Origin: Saprospiraceae bacterium
GTDB taxonomy: Bacteria; Bacteroidota; Bacteroidia; Chitinophagales; Saprospiraceae
Reading direction: 5' to 3'
Length of the DNA: 64,000 bases
Assembly (NCBI GenBank): GCA_016787575.1
Contig: JAEUUO010000010.1
Location: 62,001-126,000 of the forward strand
Made by a program: the position numbers and the translations under genes. Under the pieces are notes generated by a model. The model searched no databases, was not told the DNA's origin, and worked only from the letters and a program-made list of their open reading frames with translations. This document shows positions 26,599 through 36,104 of this stretch, in pieces. Position 1 is the first letter of the stretch; every line of letters begins with the position of its first letter.

Positions 26599-27972
26599 TT
26601 GAGCTTAATTACTTCAGTTTCGGGAATACGAGGTACCATTGGTGGTTTTCCAGGCGACAATTTAAGTCCCTTAGACCTCTTAAAATTCACTACAGCCTAT
26701 GTGCGTTTGCTTAAATTAAAATCTAAACGGCCAAAAGTTGTTATTGGAAGAGATGGTCGGATGAGTGGCGAAATTGTATCTCAATTTGTTTGTGCTAGTC
26801 TTCAAGCATTAGGGGTTGACGTAGTTCAAACTGGATTGAGCACAACCCCTACCGTTGAAATGGCGGTACCTTTTCACAAAGCAGATGGTGGTATCATATT
26901 AACTGCCAGCCACAATCCAAAAAATTGGAATGCATTAAAACTGCTCAATGCTTCAGGAGAATTTATTTCTGCTGAAGAAGGAATCCAGATATTGGAATGG
27001 AGTCAGGACACTCAAATTGAATATGCTGAAGTTGATACCTTAGGCCATTTAGAAATTGATAGCCAATCTATTCAACGCCATGTAAATGCTATTTTGAATC
27101 TCCCATTTATTCCTGTAGACGAGATCCGAAAGAAACAATTTCGAATTGCCGCTGATTGTATTAATTCTACTGCAGCATTGGCACTTCCTATATTGTTTGA
27201 AGCATTGAACATTGAGTTTGTCTTAATAAACAAGGAACTAACCGGTGATTTTATACATGACCCAGAGCCCTTACCCCAAAATCTTGTTGAATTGATGAAT
27301 TTAATGAATTCAGATAACTTTGATTTAGGAGTTGCAGTCGATCCGGATGTGGACCGTTTGGCATTAGTTGACGAAAACGGGTTATACTTTGGCGAAGAAT
27401 ATACCTTGGTTTGTGCAGCCGATTTTATGATGCAAATAAAACCTGGAAATGCAGTTTCAAATTTATCTTCATCCAGAGCCTTGCGTGATTTATGCGCCAG
27501 AAAAAACCTCGGCTATTTTGCAAGTCCGGTTGGCGAAGTACATGTTGTTAAAAAAATGAAAGAAACAAATGCATGCATTGGTGGGGAAGGAAATGGTGGA
27601 ATCATTTTACCTGATCTGCATTACGGGCGTGATTCCTTAGTAGGAATCGCTTTAATTCTTTCAAATATGTGTCACCAAAACAAATCCCTCAGCCAATTAA
27701 AAGAATCCTATCCTACTTATTTTATGCACAAGGATAAAATCAAATTGGATGCTGATTTAAAATATACAGAATTGCTAAACTATTTGCAGAAAGAATTTCA
27801 AAAAGAGCAACTAAATTTTGAAGATGGAATGAAAATAGATTTTGAAGAATCATGGATTCATTTAAGAAAATCAAATACAGAACCCATCATCAGAATTTAT
27901 ACAGAAGCTAAAACATCCGCAGAAGCAGAGAAGCTTGCTCTGACGATTAAATCGAAAATTGATTCATTCTAA
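26599..27972 (+). CDS. glmM: Phosphoglucosamine mutase / phosphohexomutase
   Basis: Cytoplasmic enzyme of 457 aa in the alpha-D-phosphohexomutase superfamily. The start codon is TTG; the protein must begin about here because the substrate loop SVSGIRGTIGG follows directly. Visible are the phosphoserine loop LTASHNPKNWNALK with Ser104, the metal site DPDVDRLALVDE, the sugar-binding GEGNGGI and the phosphate-binding RKSNTEPIIRI near the C-terminus. It would convert glucosamine-6-phosphate to glucosamine-1-phosphate for peptidoglycan and LPS precursors. Phosphomannomutase activity is the alternative. It is followed after seven bases by the cysteine desulfurase gene. Confidence 0.85.
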   Translation: MSLITSVSGIRGTIGGFPGDNLSPLDLLKFTTAYVRLLKLKSKRPKVVIGRDGRMSGEIVSQFVCASLQALGVDVVQTGLSTTPTVEMAVPFHKADGGIILTASHNPKNWNALKLLNASGEFISAEEGIQILEWSQDTQIEYAEVDTLGHLEIDSQSIQRHVNAILNLPFIPVDEIRKKQFRIAADCINSTAALALPILFEALNIEFVLINKELTGDFIHDPEPLPQNLVELMNLMNSDNFDLGVAVDPDVDRLALVDENGLYFGEEYTLVCAADFMMQIKPGNAVSNLSSSRALRDLCARKNLGYFASPVGEVHVVKKMKETNACIGGEGNGGIILPDLHYGRDSLVGIALILSNMCHQNKSLSQLKESYPTYFMHKDKIKLDADLKYTELLNYLQKEFQKEQLNFEDGMKIDFEESWIHLRKSNTEPIIRIYTEAKTSAEAEKLALTIKSKIDSF

Positions 27973-27979
27973 AGCAAAT

Positions 27980-29113
27980 ATGCAAGCCAAGAGAATATAT
28001 CTGGATTATGCAGCAACAAGCCCAATTCTTCCAGAGGTCATAGATTACATTTCAGAAATTGCAAAAACTATTTTTGGAAATCCATCATCAACTCATGCTG
28101 AAGGAAGGATTGCCAAAAGCTTTCTTGAAGAACACCGTAAAACAATTTCAAGTTTATTGAAATGCAACAGCTCAGAATTATTTTTTACCAGTTGTGGAAC
28201 GGAATCTAACAATTTGATTTTAAAATCTTCGGTTAGTACTTTGGGAGTTAAACGAATCATAAGCAGTCCAATTGAACACTCCTGCAATCTTCAATGTTTT
28301 AAATGGCTTCAGAAAGAATACAAGACTCAGGTAGATTTTCTTAAAGTTAATGAATTTGGACAAATTGATCTGGAAGAGTTGGAATCATTATTGCACGATA
28401 ATTCTCAGAAAACGCTGGTTTCATTAATGCATGTAAACAACGAACTGGGCACCATGTTGAATCTGGAAGAAACGGGACATATTTGTAGAAAGCACCATGC
28501 ATTGTTTCACACAGATACTGTGCAAGGCATTGGTTTTTTTCCATATAATTTTTCTGAACTTCCTATTGATTTTGCCAGCGGATCTGCCCATAAATTTTAT
28601 GCACCCAAGTCCTGCGGTTTTGCATATATTAACAATCAAAACATACTGGAACCATTGTTGCATGGAGGCTCACAAGAACGATCTGTTCGCGCCGGCACAG
28701 AAAATCTAATTGGAATTGGCGCCATGTCTAAAGCCCTGTCATATTGTTACGCGGATTTAGAAAACAGAATGACCCATTTGGAACAACTAAATTTACAGCT
28801 TCGTAGCTTGCTTTCAAAACAATTTCCTGATATACTAATAAACAGCCCATGGCATGCATCTTCGCCGAAAATATTGAATGTTCAATTTCCATATTTTGAA
28901 GGAATTGAACTGTTGACAATCAAATTAGACATTGAAGGGCTGAGTGTCTCTGGAGGAAGTGCTTGTGCATCCGGAGCTGAAACAGCAAGCCATGTAATCA
29001 GTCAAATTCGTCCGGATCATCCGGGAAAAGCAATTCGCTTTTCATTTTCACATTTAACAAATTCAGAAGAAATTGAACGGTGTGTTTCTATTCTCGCTAA
29101 GGTAATTCACTGA
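27980..29113 (+). CDS. Cysteine desulfurase (NifS/IscS family)
   Basis: PLP enzyme of 377 aa that would remove sulfur from L-cysteine for Fe-S clusters or tRNA thiolation. The start at 27,980 (MQAKRIYLDYAATSP) is chosen over an ATG seven codons upstream that overlaps the previous gene. Visible are the N-terminal YLDYAATSP, GNPSSTHAEGR, the PLP lysine in SAHKFYAPKSCG (His204, Lys205), HGGSQERSVRAGTEN and the catalytic-loop cysteine in GGSACASGAE (Cys329). The length fits the NifS-like subgroup. It is probably cotranscribed with the mutase. Its stop codon abuts that of the convergent subtilase gene. Confidence 0.9.
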   Translation: MQAKRIYLDYAATSPILPEVIDYISEIAKTIFGNPSSTHAEGRIAKSFLEEHRKTISSLLKCNSSELFFTSCGTESNNLILKSSVSTLGVKRIISSPIEHSCNLQCFKWLQKEYKTQVDFLKVNEFGQIDLEELESLLHDNSQKTLVSLMHVNNELGTMLNLEETGHICRKHHALFHTDTVQGIGFFPYNFSELPIDFASGSAHKFYAPKSCGFAYINNQNILEPLLHGGSQERSVRAGTENLIGIGAMSKALSYCYADLENRMTHLEQLNLQLRSLLSKQFPDILINSPWHASSPKILNVQFPYFEGIELLTIKLDIEGLSVSGGSACASGAETASHVISQIRPDHPGKAIRFSFSHLTNSEEIERCVSILAKVIH

Positions 29114-32035
29114 TCAATTGCGAATGACTTTAATAATCCGGAAATTTGAATCTGATAAATGAACACAAAGCCAGTACATTCCAGGAGTTAATTCTGTTGG
29201 TAAGTTTAATATTCGATCAGTGGACTGAACCGTTAGTTGATGTACCTTAGTTCCATCTAATTTGTAAAATTGAACGTAAGAAATAAATTGCTGGTCAGGA
29301 TTTTCTAATAACAAATAATCACCAAATGGATTTGGAAATACTTTCAAATTTTCCTTTACAGTTTCTTTGTTTTTAATTATACATCCTGTGCCAGGAGTTC
29401 TGAATTTCAACACAAGCGGTGGTGTTACAAAATCATTGCACTTTGTGTGTACCTGAATTTCATACAAACTGCAACTATCCAGATTCATCAATTGAATGTC
29501 TCGTGAATCACTGCTGCCAAAAGTCCACCATGCATCATACAATTTACGATACGCAAAATCGACTGGCCGGGAATTGTTTAACATCGCTGTAAAAGATGCA
29601 TTGTTTTGTCTGATATAATTTGGTACAATAGATTGAATAGCTTCACAAGGCCCCTCATTGATCCAAATGCAATAATCCTCGTACTCACCAAATTCAATGG
29701 ATTGAAAACAGGCCAGCGGGGTTGCATCTGATACTTCTGCATATTTCATGCAAATGCGCATTCTGGTTAATCCACTTTTGGCATTTAGTGGCACCGTTAG
29801 ATTGTAAGATTTGGAATAAATAAATTTTTCAGTAGGGTCTGCAAAATTTTCAGCGGAATCAAAAAATCCATCATGATTAAAATCCAGCCATGCTGCTACA
29901 ACAACTTGACTGCTGTCGCTGAGATAGCCTGCATTAAACCTAAAATTATGATTGGAGCCTTTCTCAAAAACATACGATTGGTTGGTACCAATAAAATTTC
30001 CATAACCAGCATTATTGCCACTTACAAAGGCAACATTGTCCACAACAATTGACTGAAGCCACTCAAGACTGCTTGAGGGCCTGAATCGCTTGCAATAGTC
30101 TGCATCACTGCATTGGGCACATCCATCGGTATTTATAAGTAAAACATCGCTTAAAGGACTTGGATGGTTGTTGCAAAAACTATAACAACGCAATTCATAT
30201 TGCGAACAAGCTTGCAGATTTGCAATTGAAAACAAATCATTGATTGGTTTGACAACAAATGTATCCCATTTTTGAGAACCATTTAAGCGCAACAGAGCTG
30301 TAATCTGTCCAGAACCACTGGGATCCCGAAATTTGAGGGTTACATCTTGATCAGTTTTACTAATTATTCGAAAATCATATGGAGACTCGCAGCAACCTGC
30401 CGTTTTATAAATTCGAATGGGAGAATAAAATGACTCATATCGTTGACAAGCACTTTTAAGTTGCAACTCATATTCAGTACATGGTTCCAGATTGCTCAGT
30501 AACAATTGATTTCCAGTATAGACTATCGTATCCGTCCAACTTGTTTTGTCTTTTATGCGGTATCTAATATTGATTGGATAGATGGCTATCGATTCCCATT
30601 CAAATAACAGTGAATTAAGACCTTGATGAGTCAGGTTTAAAGGACTGGCGTACAGAAGACTTTGGTATAAATTCAAAACCCCACCGGAAACAGTAATATT
30701 TGTTAAATCGTCGTTTGGCTTCACTGAATTAAGCAAAATATGTTTTACTTCCAATGCAGCCTGTGCAGGATTTGATTTAGACAATGCTGCCAAATTCGTA
30801 CATGGCAAAGAATAGATCAAGCCAACGGCGCCGCTAACTTGCGGACAAGCTGCGCTGGTACCACTAAAAGTTCTGTAAGTGTTATTTATATAAGTTGTAT
30901 AAACAGATTCTCCATATGCAGCTATATCAATGGATTTTTTACCATAGCCGGAATTGTTATCCTTTTTATTCAAATCATTCATACTGGTTACAGCTACGAG
31001 GTAATCACTCTCGCAGGTTGTTGGAAGGTCACCTTCAATATCTACATCTACATTCTGATTAGTTGTAGAAGCAACGTTTAAAATCCCAACACTACCTAAA
31101 CTGTCATAAATAGCACACCATAATGGGGCATCCTCTGGGCGTGCATTGTCTGCTCCCCAGGATGAATTGGTAGCCACCACAAAGGCTCCTTGCTTACCGT
31201 TGGACTGATTGTATTGGCGTCGGAACAGAAATGGATAAGCGTAAGATTCCAAAGCATTGGCCTCATCGCCTCCACCGGCAACAACCATAATTTTAACGTT
31301 CCAATTAATTCCACTGATTCCTTTTAGGTTATTTCCTCTGGCCCCAATGAGGCCCATAACAGGAGATCCGTGTTTCCCTAATTCAAACACATCGTTGTTG
31401 GTGTAGGTATTCCAGCCATGAAAATCATCAACATAACCATTTAGGTCGTCGTCAACACCGTTGCCATTTATTTCTTTTAAGTTAAGCCAAAGATTATCAA
31501 AAAGGTCTTCATGAAACCAATCTACCCCATCATCAATTACACAAATAACAATAGTATCCCCATTTTCTGTATACCCTCCTGTGGTGAGGTCCCATGCTTT
31601 CTCAGAATCAAAATCAGCGGCAGGGTTTCTGCCATTGGAACCATCGTTTAAATGATGCCACTGCCTGTTAAAAAAGGGGTCGTTTGGGATCAGGCGTTCT
31701 TGAATCAAATGATTTCGCTGAGCATGTAAGATTTCAGGGATTTGAAGCAATTGATTGACAAGTGCCGTTTCGTTGTGTTGAACGTAATCAAACTTAAGTA
31801 GCCAAAAATTCCAAACCGGACCAAGTTTTCTAACAGGCTGAAGCAAGTTTAAAACTGATTTAGTGCGCTTTGAAATTGATTGTGACTTTAAATTGTCAAA
31901 ATCAAGCCCGTCAGCTAGTTGTACGATAAGTTCTCCTTGCTTATAGCTTAGTGCTTGGCAAAGTACTTTATCAGCCATTAAAAAACAAACAAAAGCAAAA
32001 ACAAGCTTTATTGAATTTCGACAAAAATGGATCAT
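29114..32035 (-). CDS. T9SS-exported subtilisin-like (S8) serine protease
   Basis: Secreted protein of 973 aa. A signal peptide covers about residues 1-26 (cleavage near VLCQA), followed by an inhibitor-like propeptide. The S8 catalytic domain has Asp168 (VICVIDDGVDW), His222 (GKHGSPVMG) and Ser394 (FSGTSAACPQVSG). After it come fibronectin-like segments with Cys pairs (LEPCTEYELQLKSAC), a GEVED-type domain at about 722-790 (AWLDFNHDGFFDSAENF, FGEYEDYCIWI), and a T9SS type A domain (KVFPNPFGDYLLLEN, ending KVIRN). It would degrade extracellular protein or process other surface proteins. It has no partner on its strand, and its stop is immediately adjacent to the convergent desulfurase stop. 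Confidence 0.9.
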   Translation of the reverse strand: MIHFCRNSIKLVFAFVCFLMADKVLCQALSYKQGELIVQLADGLDFDNLKSQSISKRTKSVLNLLQPVRKLGPVWNFWLLKFDYVQHNETALVNQLLQIPEILHAQRNHLIQERLIPNDPFFNRQWHHLNDGSNGRNPAADFDSEKAWDLTTGGYTENGDTIVICVIDDGVDWFHEDLFDNLWLNLKEINGNGVDDDLNGYVDDFHGWNTYTNNDVFELGKHGSPVMGLIGARGNNLKGISGINWNVKIMVVAGGGDEANALESYAYPFLFRRQYNQSNGKQGAFVVATNSSWGADNARPEDAPLWCAIYDSLGSVGILNVASTTNQNVDVDIEGDLPTTCESDYLVAVTSMNDLNKKDNNSGYGKKSIDIAAYGESVYTTYINNTYRTFSGTSAACPQVSGAVGLIYSLPCTNLAALSKSNPAQAALEVKHILLNSVKPNDDLTNITVSGGVLNLYQSLLYASPLNLTHQGLNSLLFEWESIAIYPINIRYRIKDKTSWTDTIVYTGNQLLLSNLEPCTEYELQLKSACQRYESFYSPIRIYKTAGCCESPYDFRIISKTDQDVTLKFRDPSGSGQITALLRLNGSQKWDTFVVKPINDLFSIANLQACSQYELRCYSFCNNHPSPLSDVLLINTDGCAQCSDADYCKRFRPSSSLEWLQSIVVDNVAFVSGNNAGYGNFIGTNQSYVFEKGSNHNFRFNAGYLSDSSQVVVAAWLDFNHDGFFDSAENFADPTEKFIYSKSYNLTVPLNAKSGLTRMRICMKYAEVSDATPLACFQSIEFGEYEDYCIWINEGPCEAIQSIVPNYIRQNNASFTAMLNNSRPVDFAYRKLYDAWWTFGSSDSRDIQLMNLDSCSLYEIQVHTKCNDFVTPPLVLKFRTPGTGCIIKNKETVKENLKVFPNPFGDYLLLENPDQQFISYVQFYKLDGTKVHQLTVQSTDRILNLPTELTPGMYWLCVHLSDSNFRIIKVIRN

Positions 32036-32197
32036 TTGAAGTATTTAAACCTGTGAAAAGGTACACAATATTAGAAAACGAAGCACAAATCAAAAAATAT
32101 ATTAAATATTTTAGTAATCTGTATATAAATTATAAATATTTTTAATATATTAGCGCTTTAATAACAGACGCCTGCCAAGGTAACCAAAATTGAAACT

Positions 32198-33130
32198 ATG
32201 AAAAAAATAATTCTTATTTCACTGGGTTTGATTCTTGTCAGCCCAATTTCTGATCTTGTTTCGCAAAACCGAGACGCTAATCAGCCAAATCAAAATGCAT
32301 CGATAAAAAGACAAGAAACGGTCTCAAAACCGGTTGAAGCCGAATTAAAAACAGCTAATACTTCCGGACAATTGACTCCTAAAGCAGCTATTGCTAAAAA
32401 GACTGCTCCTGAAGCTGAAATTTTACAAACAAAACAAACATCAATCATTGATGAACCATCTTCCAGTTTAGAAGGCTTGCAAGAATTAACCGATGTTCGT
32501 CTAATGGCAACTGATAAAGTTCTATTATTTGATGATCCTGCAATTTCCGGCAAAGCTGAAGCACAGGCAAACAAGCTGTATTTTATCCAAATTACTGCCT
32601 TAAGTAAATATACCGATAAAATGACAGATCGATTCAGTAAATATGCTGCTTATGGAGACGTTTATAAAGTTGAAGCTGACGGAGCTACCAAGATCCGTAT
32701 CGGAAGTTTTCAGGATGTCAATGAAGCAATCGCAGTATTGAATTTATTAAAGAAAAATGGATTAAAAGACGCATTCATCGTGGCAGATATCCTTGACAGT
32801 GGAAGAACTAACTTATTATTTAAATCAACTGCATCATCTCCAAAAGCCACAGCAAATACAGAAACCACAGCAACTAAGACGAGTGATTTTGAGGAAGGCA
32901 AATTTAAAATTCGCGTTTCAGAATACAAAGCCCCTGATTGGTTTGATGTTAGTAAAATCAATGATTTAGGAAACATCGAACATTGGACAAAAGGAGGTTG
33001 GACCATCATTGTTTTAGGAAATTACAAAACCGAACAGACAGCTAAAGAAGTTATGGATAAATTAAAAACGAGAGGCTTCAAAGAGGCTTATCTAGTTGTT
33101 GAAGAAAATGGAAAACTGTATCGACAATAG
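32198..33130 (+). CDS. Exported SPOR-like domain protein
   Basis: Protein of 310 aa with a signal peptide (MKKIILISLGLILVSPISD, then LVSQN). A low-complexity Ala/Thr/Lys-rich linker is followed by two SPOR-like segments. One is at about 125-200 (YFIQITALSKYTDK, then KIRIGSFQDVNEAIAVLNLL); the other is at about 235-308 (FKIRVSEYKAPDWFD, then IIVLGNYKTEQTAKEVMDKL). SPOR domains bind denuded peptidoglycan glycan strands, so a periplasmic envelope role is likely. The assignment rests on the pattern of beta-strand, G-x-F/Y and A-x-x-x-x-x-L-K and is not certain. A terminator follows directly, so it is monocistronic. Confidence 0.7.
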   Translation: MKKIILISLGLILVSPISDLVSQNRDANQPNQNASIKRQETVSKPVEAELKTANTSGQLTPKAAIAKKTAPEAEILQTKQTSIIDEPSSSLEGLQELTDVRLMATDKVLLFDDPAISGKAEAQANKLYFIQITALSKYTDKMTDRFSKYAAYGDVYKVEADGATKIRIGSFQDVNEAIAVLNLLKKNGLKDAFIVADILDSGRTNLLFKSTASSPKATANTETTATKTSDFEEGKFKIRVSEYKAPDWFDVSKINDLGNIEHWTKGGWTIIVLGNYKTEQTAKEVMDKLKTRGFKEAYLVVEENGKLYRQ

Positions 33131-33147
33131 TGTATTCTAAAAAAATA

Positions 33148-33181
33148 AAAAAAGCCGATGACTTACGCATCGGCTTTTTTA
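33148..33181 (+). terminator. Rho-independent terminator after the SPOR-like gene
   Basis: AAAAAAGCCGATG and CATCGGCTTTTTT form a long stem with a 7-base loop (ACTTACG) and a T-run, 17 bases past the stop. The A-run on the other side would also let it act in the opposite direction. Confidence 0.9.
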
Positions 33182-33207
33182 TTGAAATTTTTTAATATTC
33201 AGAAATT

Positions 33208-33906
33208 ATGCAAAATTCATTCAAATCAGATTTAAGCGGTAAAGAGTATTCCATTATGGAACGGGTTCCAGCCTCTACGATTCGCAAATCAATTTTTGAT
33301 TTAATCCAAAAGGACCAGGCTGATTTTAACGAAAAAAGCAGCATTTCAATTTCAGAATTAAACTCGTACCGTCAACGATTTATTTCAAATACTTTAATCC
33401 AGGAAGTAGATGATCTCGCCGATCTACGAGAAAATGTTTTGCATGCTATTAAAGACGAAACCAGCTTAACAGATCAAATTGAAAAAGAAGACAACACCTC
33501 ATTGAGCAAAGGGCAACGGCTGGCTGATCTGGTAGCCACTTTTGGAGGAAGTTGGACATTTATTCTCACTTTTTTAGGATTTATTGCCCTTTGGATTTGT
33601 GTCAATATATTTTGGTTTAAACATCAACAATTTGATCCTTATCCATTTATATTGTTAAATTTAATCTTATCCTGTGTCGCTTCCTTGCAAGCTCCTATCA
33701 TCATGATGAGTCAGAACCGTCAAGAAGAAAAAGACCGGGAACGATCCAAAAAAGATTATATGATTAATTTAAAATCGGAGCTTGAAATTCGGATGTTGCA
33801 TGAAAAATTAGACCATTTAATCTTGCATCAGCAACGAGAATTAATAGAAATTCAAAAATTACAAATAGAAATGATGAATGATATTATGAATAAAATTAAA
33901 TCCTGA
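33208..33906 (+). CDS. DUF1003 family membrane protein
   Basis: Protein of 232 aa. A soluble N-terminal region (about 1-100) is followed by two transmembrane segments at about 112-135 (WTFILTFLGFIALWICVNIF) and 147-168 (PFILLNLILSCVASLQAPII). The motif DPYPFILLNLILS...QAPIIMMSQNRQ is the signature of DUF1003. A charged coiled coil follows (EEKDRERSKKDYMINLKSE). The molecular function of the family is not established. It sits right after a terminator and converges on the YwqK-like gene 18 bases away. Confidence 0.85.
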   Translation: MQNSFKSDLSGKEYSIMERVPASTIRKSIFDLIQKDQADFNEKSSISISELNSYRQRFISNTLIQEVDDLADLRENVLHAIKDETSLTDQIEKEDNTSLSKGQRLADLVATFGGSWTFILTFLGFIALWICVNIFWFKHQQFDPYPFILLNLILSCVASLQAPIIMMSQNRQEEKDRERSKKDYMINLKSELEIRMLHEKLDHLILHQQRELIEIQKLQIEMMNDIMNKIKS

Positions 33907-33924
33907 TAAATAATTGTGTATCGT

Positions 33925-34407
33925 TTATTTTTGAAGCGCAATACCATTCACCTCAACAAGCTTTTCCATTTCATATTTTGCAAAAAAATACTGCGTGCCA
34001 GTGGTATCAAATTTGCGAACGAATCCATTTTTTAAGCCATCTTTATATTCAACGATCATTTTTACAATACCATTTTCATAAAAGCTGGTATCTCCCCCAT
34101 TTTGCTTATCTTTTTCAAAGTATTGAACTTCTTCAATAGATCCATTTTGATAATAAAAGGTGCTTTTACCCGTTTGAAAGTCATCTTTAAAAAGTCTTAC
34201 AGATTTGACCTTGCCATCTACATAATAATCAATCATTTCACCCTGCTTTTTATTATTTATCAAATGGGTTTTTTTACTGATAGCCCCATTCCCGTAATAC
34301 TGCAGTTCGTCTTTAGCGTCTTTTTTACAATTAATCAATAAGCAAGCCAATAGGACAAACCATAAAATTGGATTTTTCTGTTTTATATTTTGAGGTTGCA
34401 ATGTCAT
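33925..34407 (-). CDS. YwqK/MORN-like repeat lipoprotein
   Basis: Predicted lipoprotein of 160 aa. The start at 34,407 gives a signal ending in lipobox LLINC. A longer frame upstream would translate the neighbouring terminator hairpin and is rejected. The body is a run of short repeats of the form YYxDGKVKSxxxFKDxxxxG (about residues 38-150), the YwqK-type MORN variant. Such proteins are labelled 'YwqK family antitoxin' in databases, but no toxin gene is adjacent. A surface or periplasmic binding role is equally possible. Confidence 0.72.
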   Translation of the reverse strand: MTLQPQNIKQKNPILWFVLLACLLINCKKDAKDELQYYGNGAISKKTHLINNKKQGEMIDYYVDGKVKSVRLFKDDFQTGKSTFYYQNGSIEEVQYFEKDKQNGGDTSFYENGIVKMIVEYKDGLKNGFVRKFDTTGTQYFFAKYEMEKLVEVNGIALQK

Positions 34408-34477
34408 TTTCGATAATTGAATTCGGAATAAAAATACAAACAAATAGGACTCAGGACAACAGGCAGAAAGTTTTAAT

Positions 34478-34513
34478 AAAAAGAGCTTGGATGAATCATC
34501 CAAGCTCTTTTAT
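34478..34513 (-). terminator. Rho-independent terminator of haloperoxidase-like gene 1
   Basis: AAAAGAGCTTGGAT pairs with ATCCAAGCTCTTTT around a 5-base loop, with flanking A and T runs that make it usable in both directions. It lies 23 bases past the stop of the minus-strand 464-aa gene. Confidence 0.88.
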
Positions 34514-34535
34514 TTATGATCAAAAAATTACGAAC

Positions 34536-35930
34536 TTATTTTTTTCTCCAAGGCAGATTGTTAACTGCTCTACCAATTTTAGTACCGAAATTAACACCTT
34601 CATCACAGTCCATTCTCCAGTGCACTCCCAACAAAACGCGAGACCAAGCATTTTCAAGTGCCATTTCGTATAGACTACCGAAACTTCTTGGTTTACCTTC
34701 AAATTCTATTCTTCCTTCATGGCATCTGTCTGTCATAGAATAAGCGTATCCAAATACACTTGCTAATGCCTCAGCAGCAGAAGCACCCATTGTGGAGTGA
34801 CCTGATGGATATGCAGGAAAAGGAGGTGTAAACCCTTTATCACCAGTTAATGGATTATCCAAATTTGGCTTGTAATTAGGGTCAATAACCTTTAAAATAT
34901 AAGTAGCTGGACGCTCTACATTGTAGTAATATTTAGAGTTCCATGCGCCTACAGCTGCATCATTTAAGGCCATGCCACATTTTGCATAGGCCACTGTTGC
35001 AGTTTCGAGATTTGATTTTTCAGTTTGGATGATTTGATTTGCAATAGCAATCCAACGTGGACCAGGGCTGAATGTAAGGTTTAACAAATCATCGCTCCAA
35101 AATTCGCCTACCCATTCTGTCTGATAATTTGAAGCTGTTTTAGTGTAAACCTGTAAAGCTTGTGAATAATACTCAGAATTTGGACTTTCTGAATATTGCA
35201 TAAAATATGCTGAAGGTGGCAAACAAATTTTTTCAGTTTCAGTGATTGCAAATGTTCTCACCTTTCCAAAAACTGATCCCATTGGTTTTGTTGGACCAGG
35301 AACAGTCGGTTTCCAATCTCCAGGTCCTCTGTAATGAGCAGACCAATCGTAAGTCCCAAATGGATCTTTGTAATGATCGTGGCCATAAAAATCGGTAGTT
35401 GACCAATTCCAAACTGCCAGGCCAACCTCATCACCAAAAGCCTTAGAATCTTTAAAAACTTCTTCTCCAGCCTCAGCCAGAAATTTATCATTTTGGCTTT
35501 TGATCAAACCATCCACGCGAACTTTAACATCCGTTTTGATGTCAGGAAAAAATTTAGGAATCATGGTTGTATAAACAGCATGAACAACCGTTGGCCAGTG
35601 ATATTTTTTACCTGTTACCGTCTTAGGTATATTTAAACCGGCGTAACGGCTAGCCAAAGAATTGTATTCCGGCATGCCAGAAATACATGCTTCGTAACAT
35701 GCAAGCCCCATTAATCCAAGAGATCTTGGAGCTGGTCCAGGTCTGTAACCGGCAGCATAACGCTCAATTTCTAGGAAGATTTTATTCCATTCCAGAGATG
35801 CATTTGCATCGTAATCTGAAACAAGATTCTCTGAATCTGATTTTTTGTCGTCATCTTTACTACAAGATCCGTAAAACAAAACGAAGCTTGAAGCAAGAAG
35901 AAATAAAGATAATAATTGCTTGATTTTCAT
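34536..35930 (-). CDS. Vanadium-haloperoxidase/PAP2-type lipoprotein 1
   Basis: Protein of 464 aa with a lipoprotein-like signal (MKIKQLLSLFLLASSFVLFY, then GSCSKDDD). The C-terminal half has all three motifs of the vanadium-dependent haloperoxidase/PAP2 phosphatase superfamily: KX6RP in KYYYNVERP (about residue 335), YPSGHST (about 375) and SRX5HX3D in SRVLLGVHWRMD (about 427). The long alpha-helical N-terminal half fits the VCPO type rather than small membrane PAP2 enzymes. It could be a halide-oxidising peroxidase or an acid phosphatase; sequence alone does not decide. A close paralog lies 2.3 kb away, on the other side of a two-component system. A -7 box TATCTTTG sits about 40 bases upstream. 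Confidence 0.83.
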   Translation of the reverse strand: MKIKQLLSLFLLASSFVLFYGSCSKDDDKKSDSENLVSDYDANASLEWNKIFLEIERYAAGYRPGPAPRSLGLMGLACYEACISGMPEYNSLASRYAGLNIPKTVTGKKYHWPTVVHAVYTTMIPKFFPDIKTDVKVRVDGLIKSQNDKFLAEAGEEVFKDSKAFGDEVGLAVWNWSTTDFYGHDHYKDPFGTYDWSAHYRGPGDWKPTVPGPTKPMGSVFGKVRTFAITETEKICLPPSAYFMQYSESPNSEYYSQALQVYTKTASNYQTEWVGEFWSDDLLNLTFSPGPRWIAIANQIIQTEKSNLETATVAYAKCGMALNDAAVGAWNSKYYYNVERPATYILKVIDPNYKPNLDNPLTGDKGFTPPFPAYPSGHSTMGASAAEALASVFGYAYSMTDRCHEGRIEFEGKPRSFGSLYEMALENAWSRVLLGVHWRMDCDEGVNFGTKIGRAVNNLPWRKK

Positions 35931-35969
35931 AGATTAGAAATGATATTAAAAAATATTTCGTTCGGGTGA

Positions 35970-35977
35970 CAAAGATA
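35970..35977 (-). promoter_or_regulatory. Putative -7 box for haloperoxidase-like gene 1
   Basis: The minus strand reads TATCTTTG, an exact TAnnTTTG match, 39 bases before the start codon at 35,930. No clear TTTG is found 19 bases further upstream. The intergenic region to the divergent response-regulator gene is only about 174 bases and must hold both promoters. Confidence 0.4.
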
Positions 35978-36104
35978 AAAGGCATATAAACCGGAGGACT
36001 TAAGAAGCTTTTAGAATCTAATTAGAATTTCCTTAAAATCAGCTTAACATTTGAAAACCTGAGTTCCTATGGCGATATTTGGTTTTCGCCCTGAAATAAA
36101 TTCC

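Noticed and set aside
33925-34407. Toxin-antitoxin module, from the YwqK 'antitoxin' label
   Set aside because: No toxin-like gene is adjacent; neighbours are a DUF1003 protein and a haloperoxidase-like protein, and the protein is an exported lipoprotein.
34408-34503. N-terminal extension of the YwqK-like lipoprotein
   Set aside because: It reads through the neighbouring gene's terminator hairpin; the ATG at 34,407 gives a proper lipoprotein signal.
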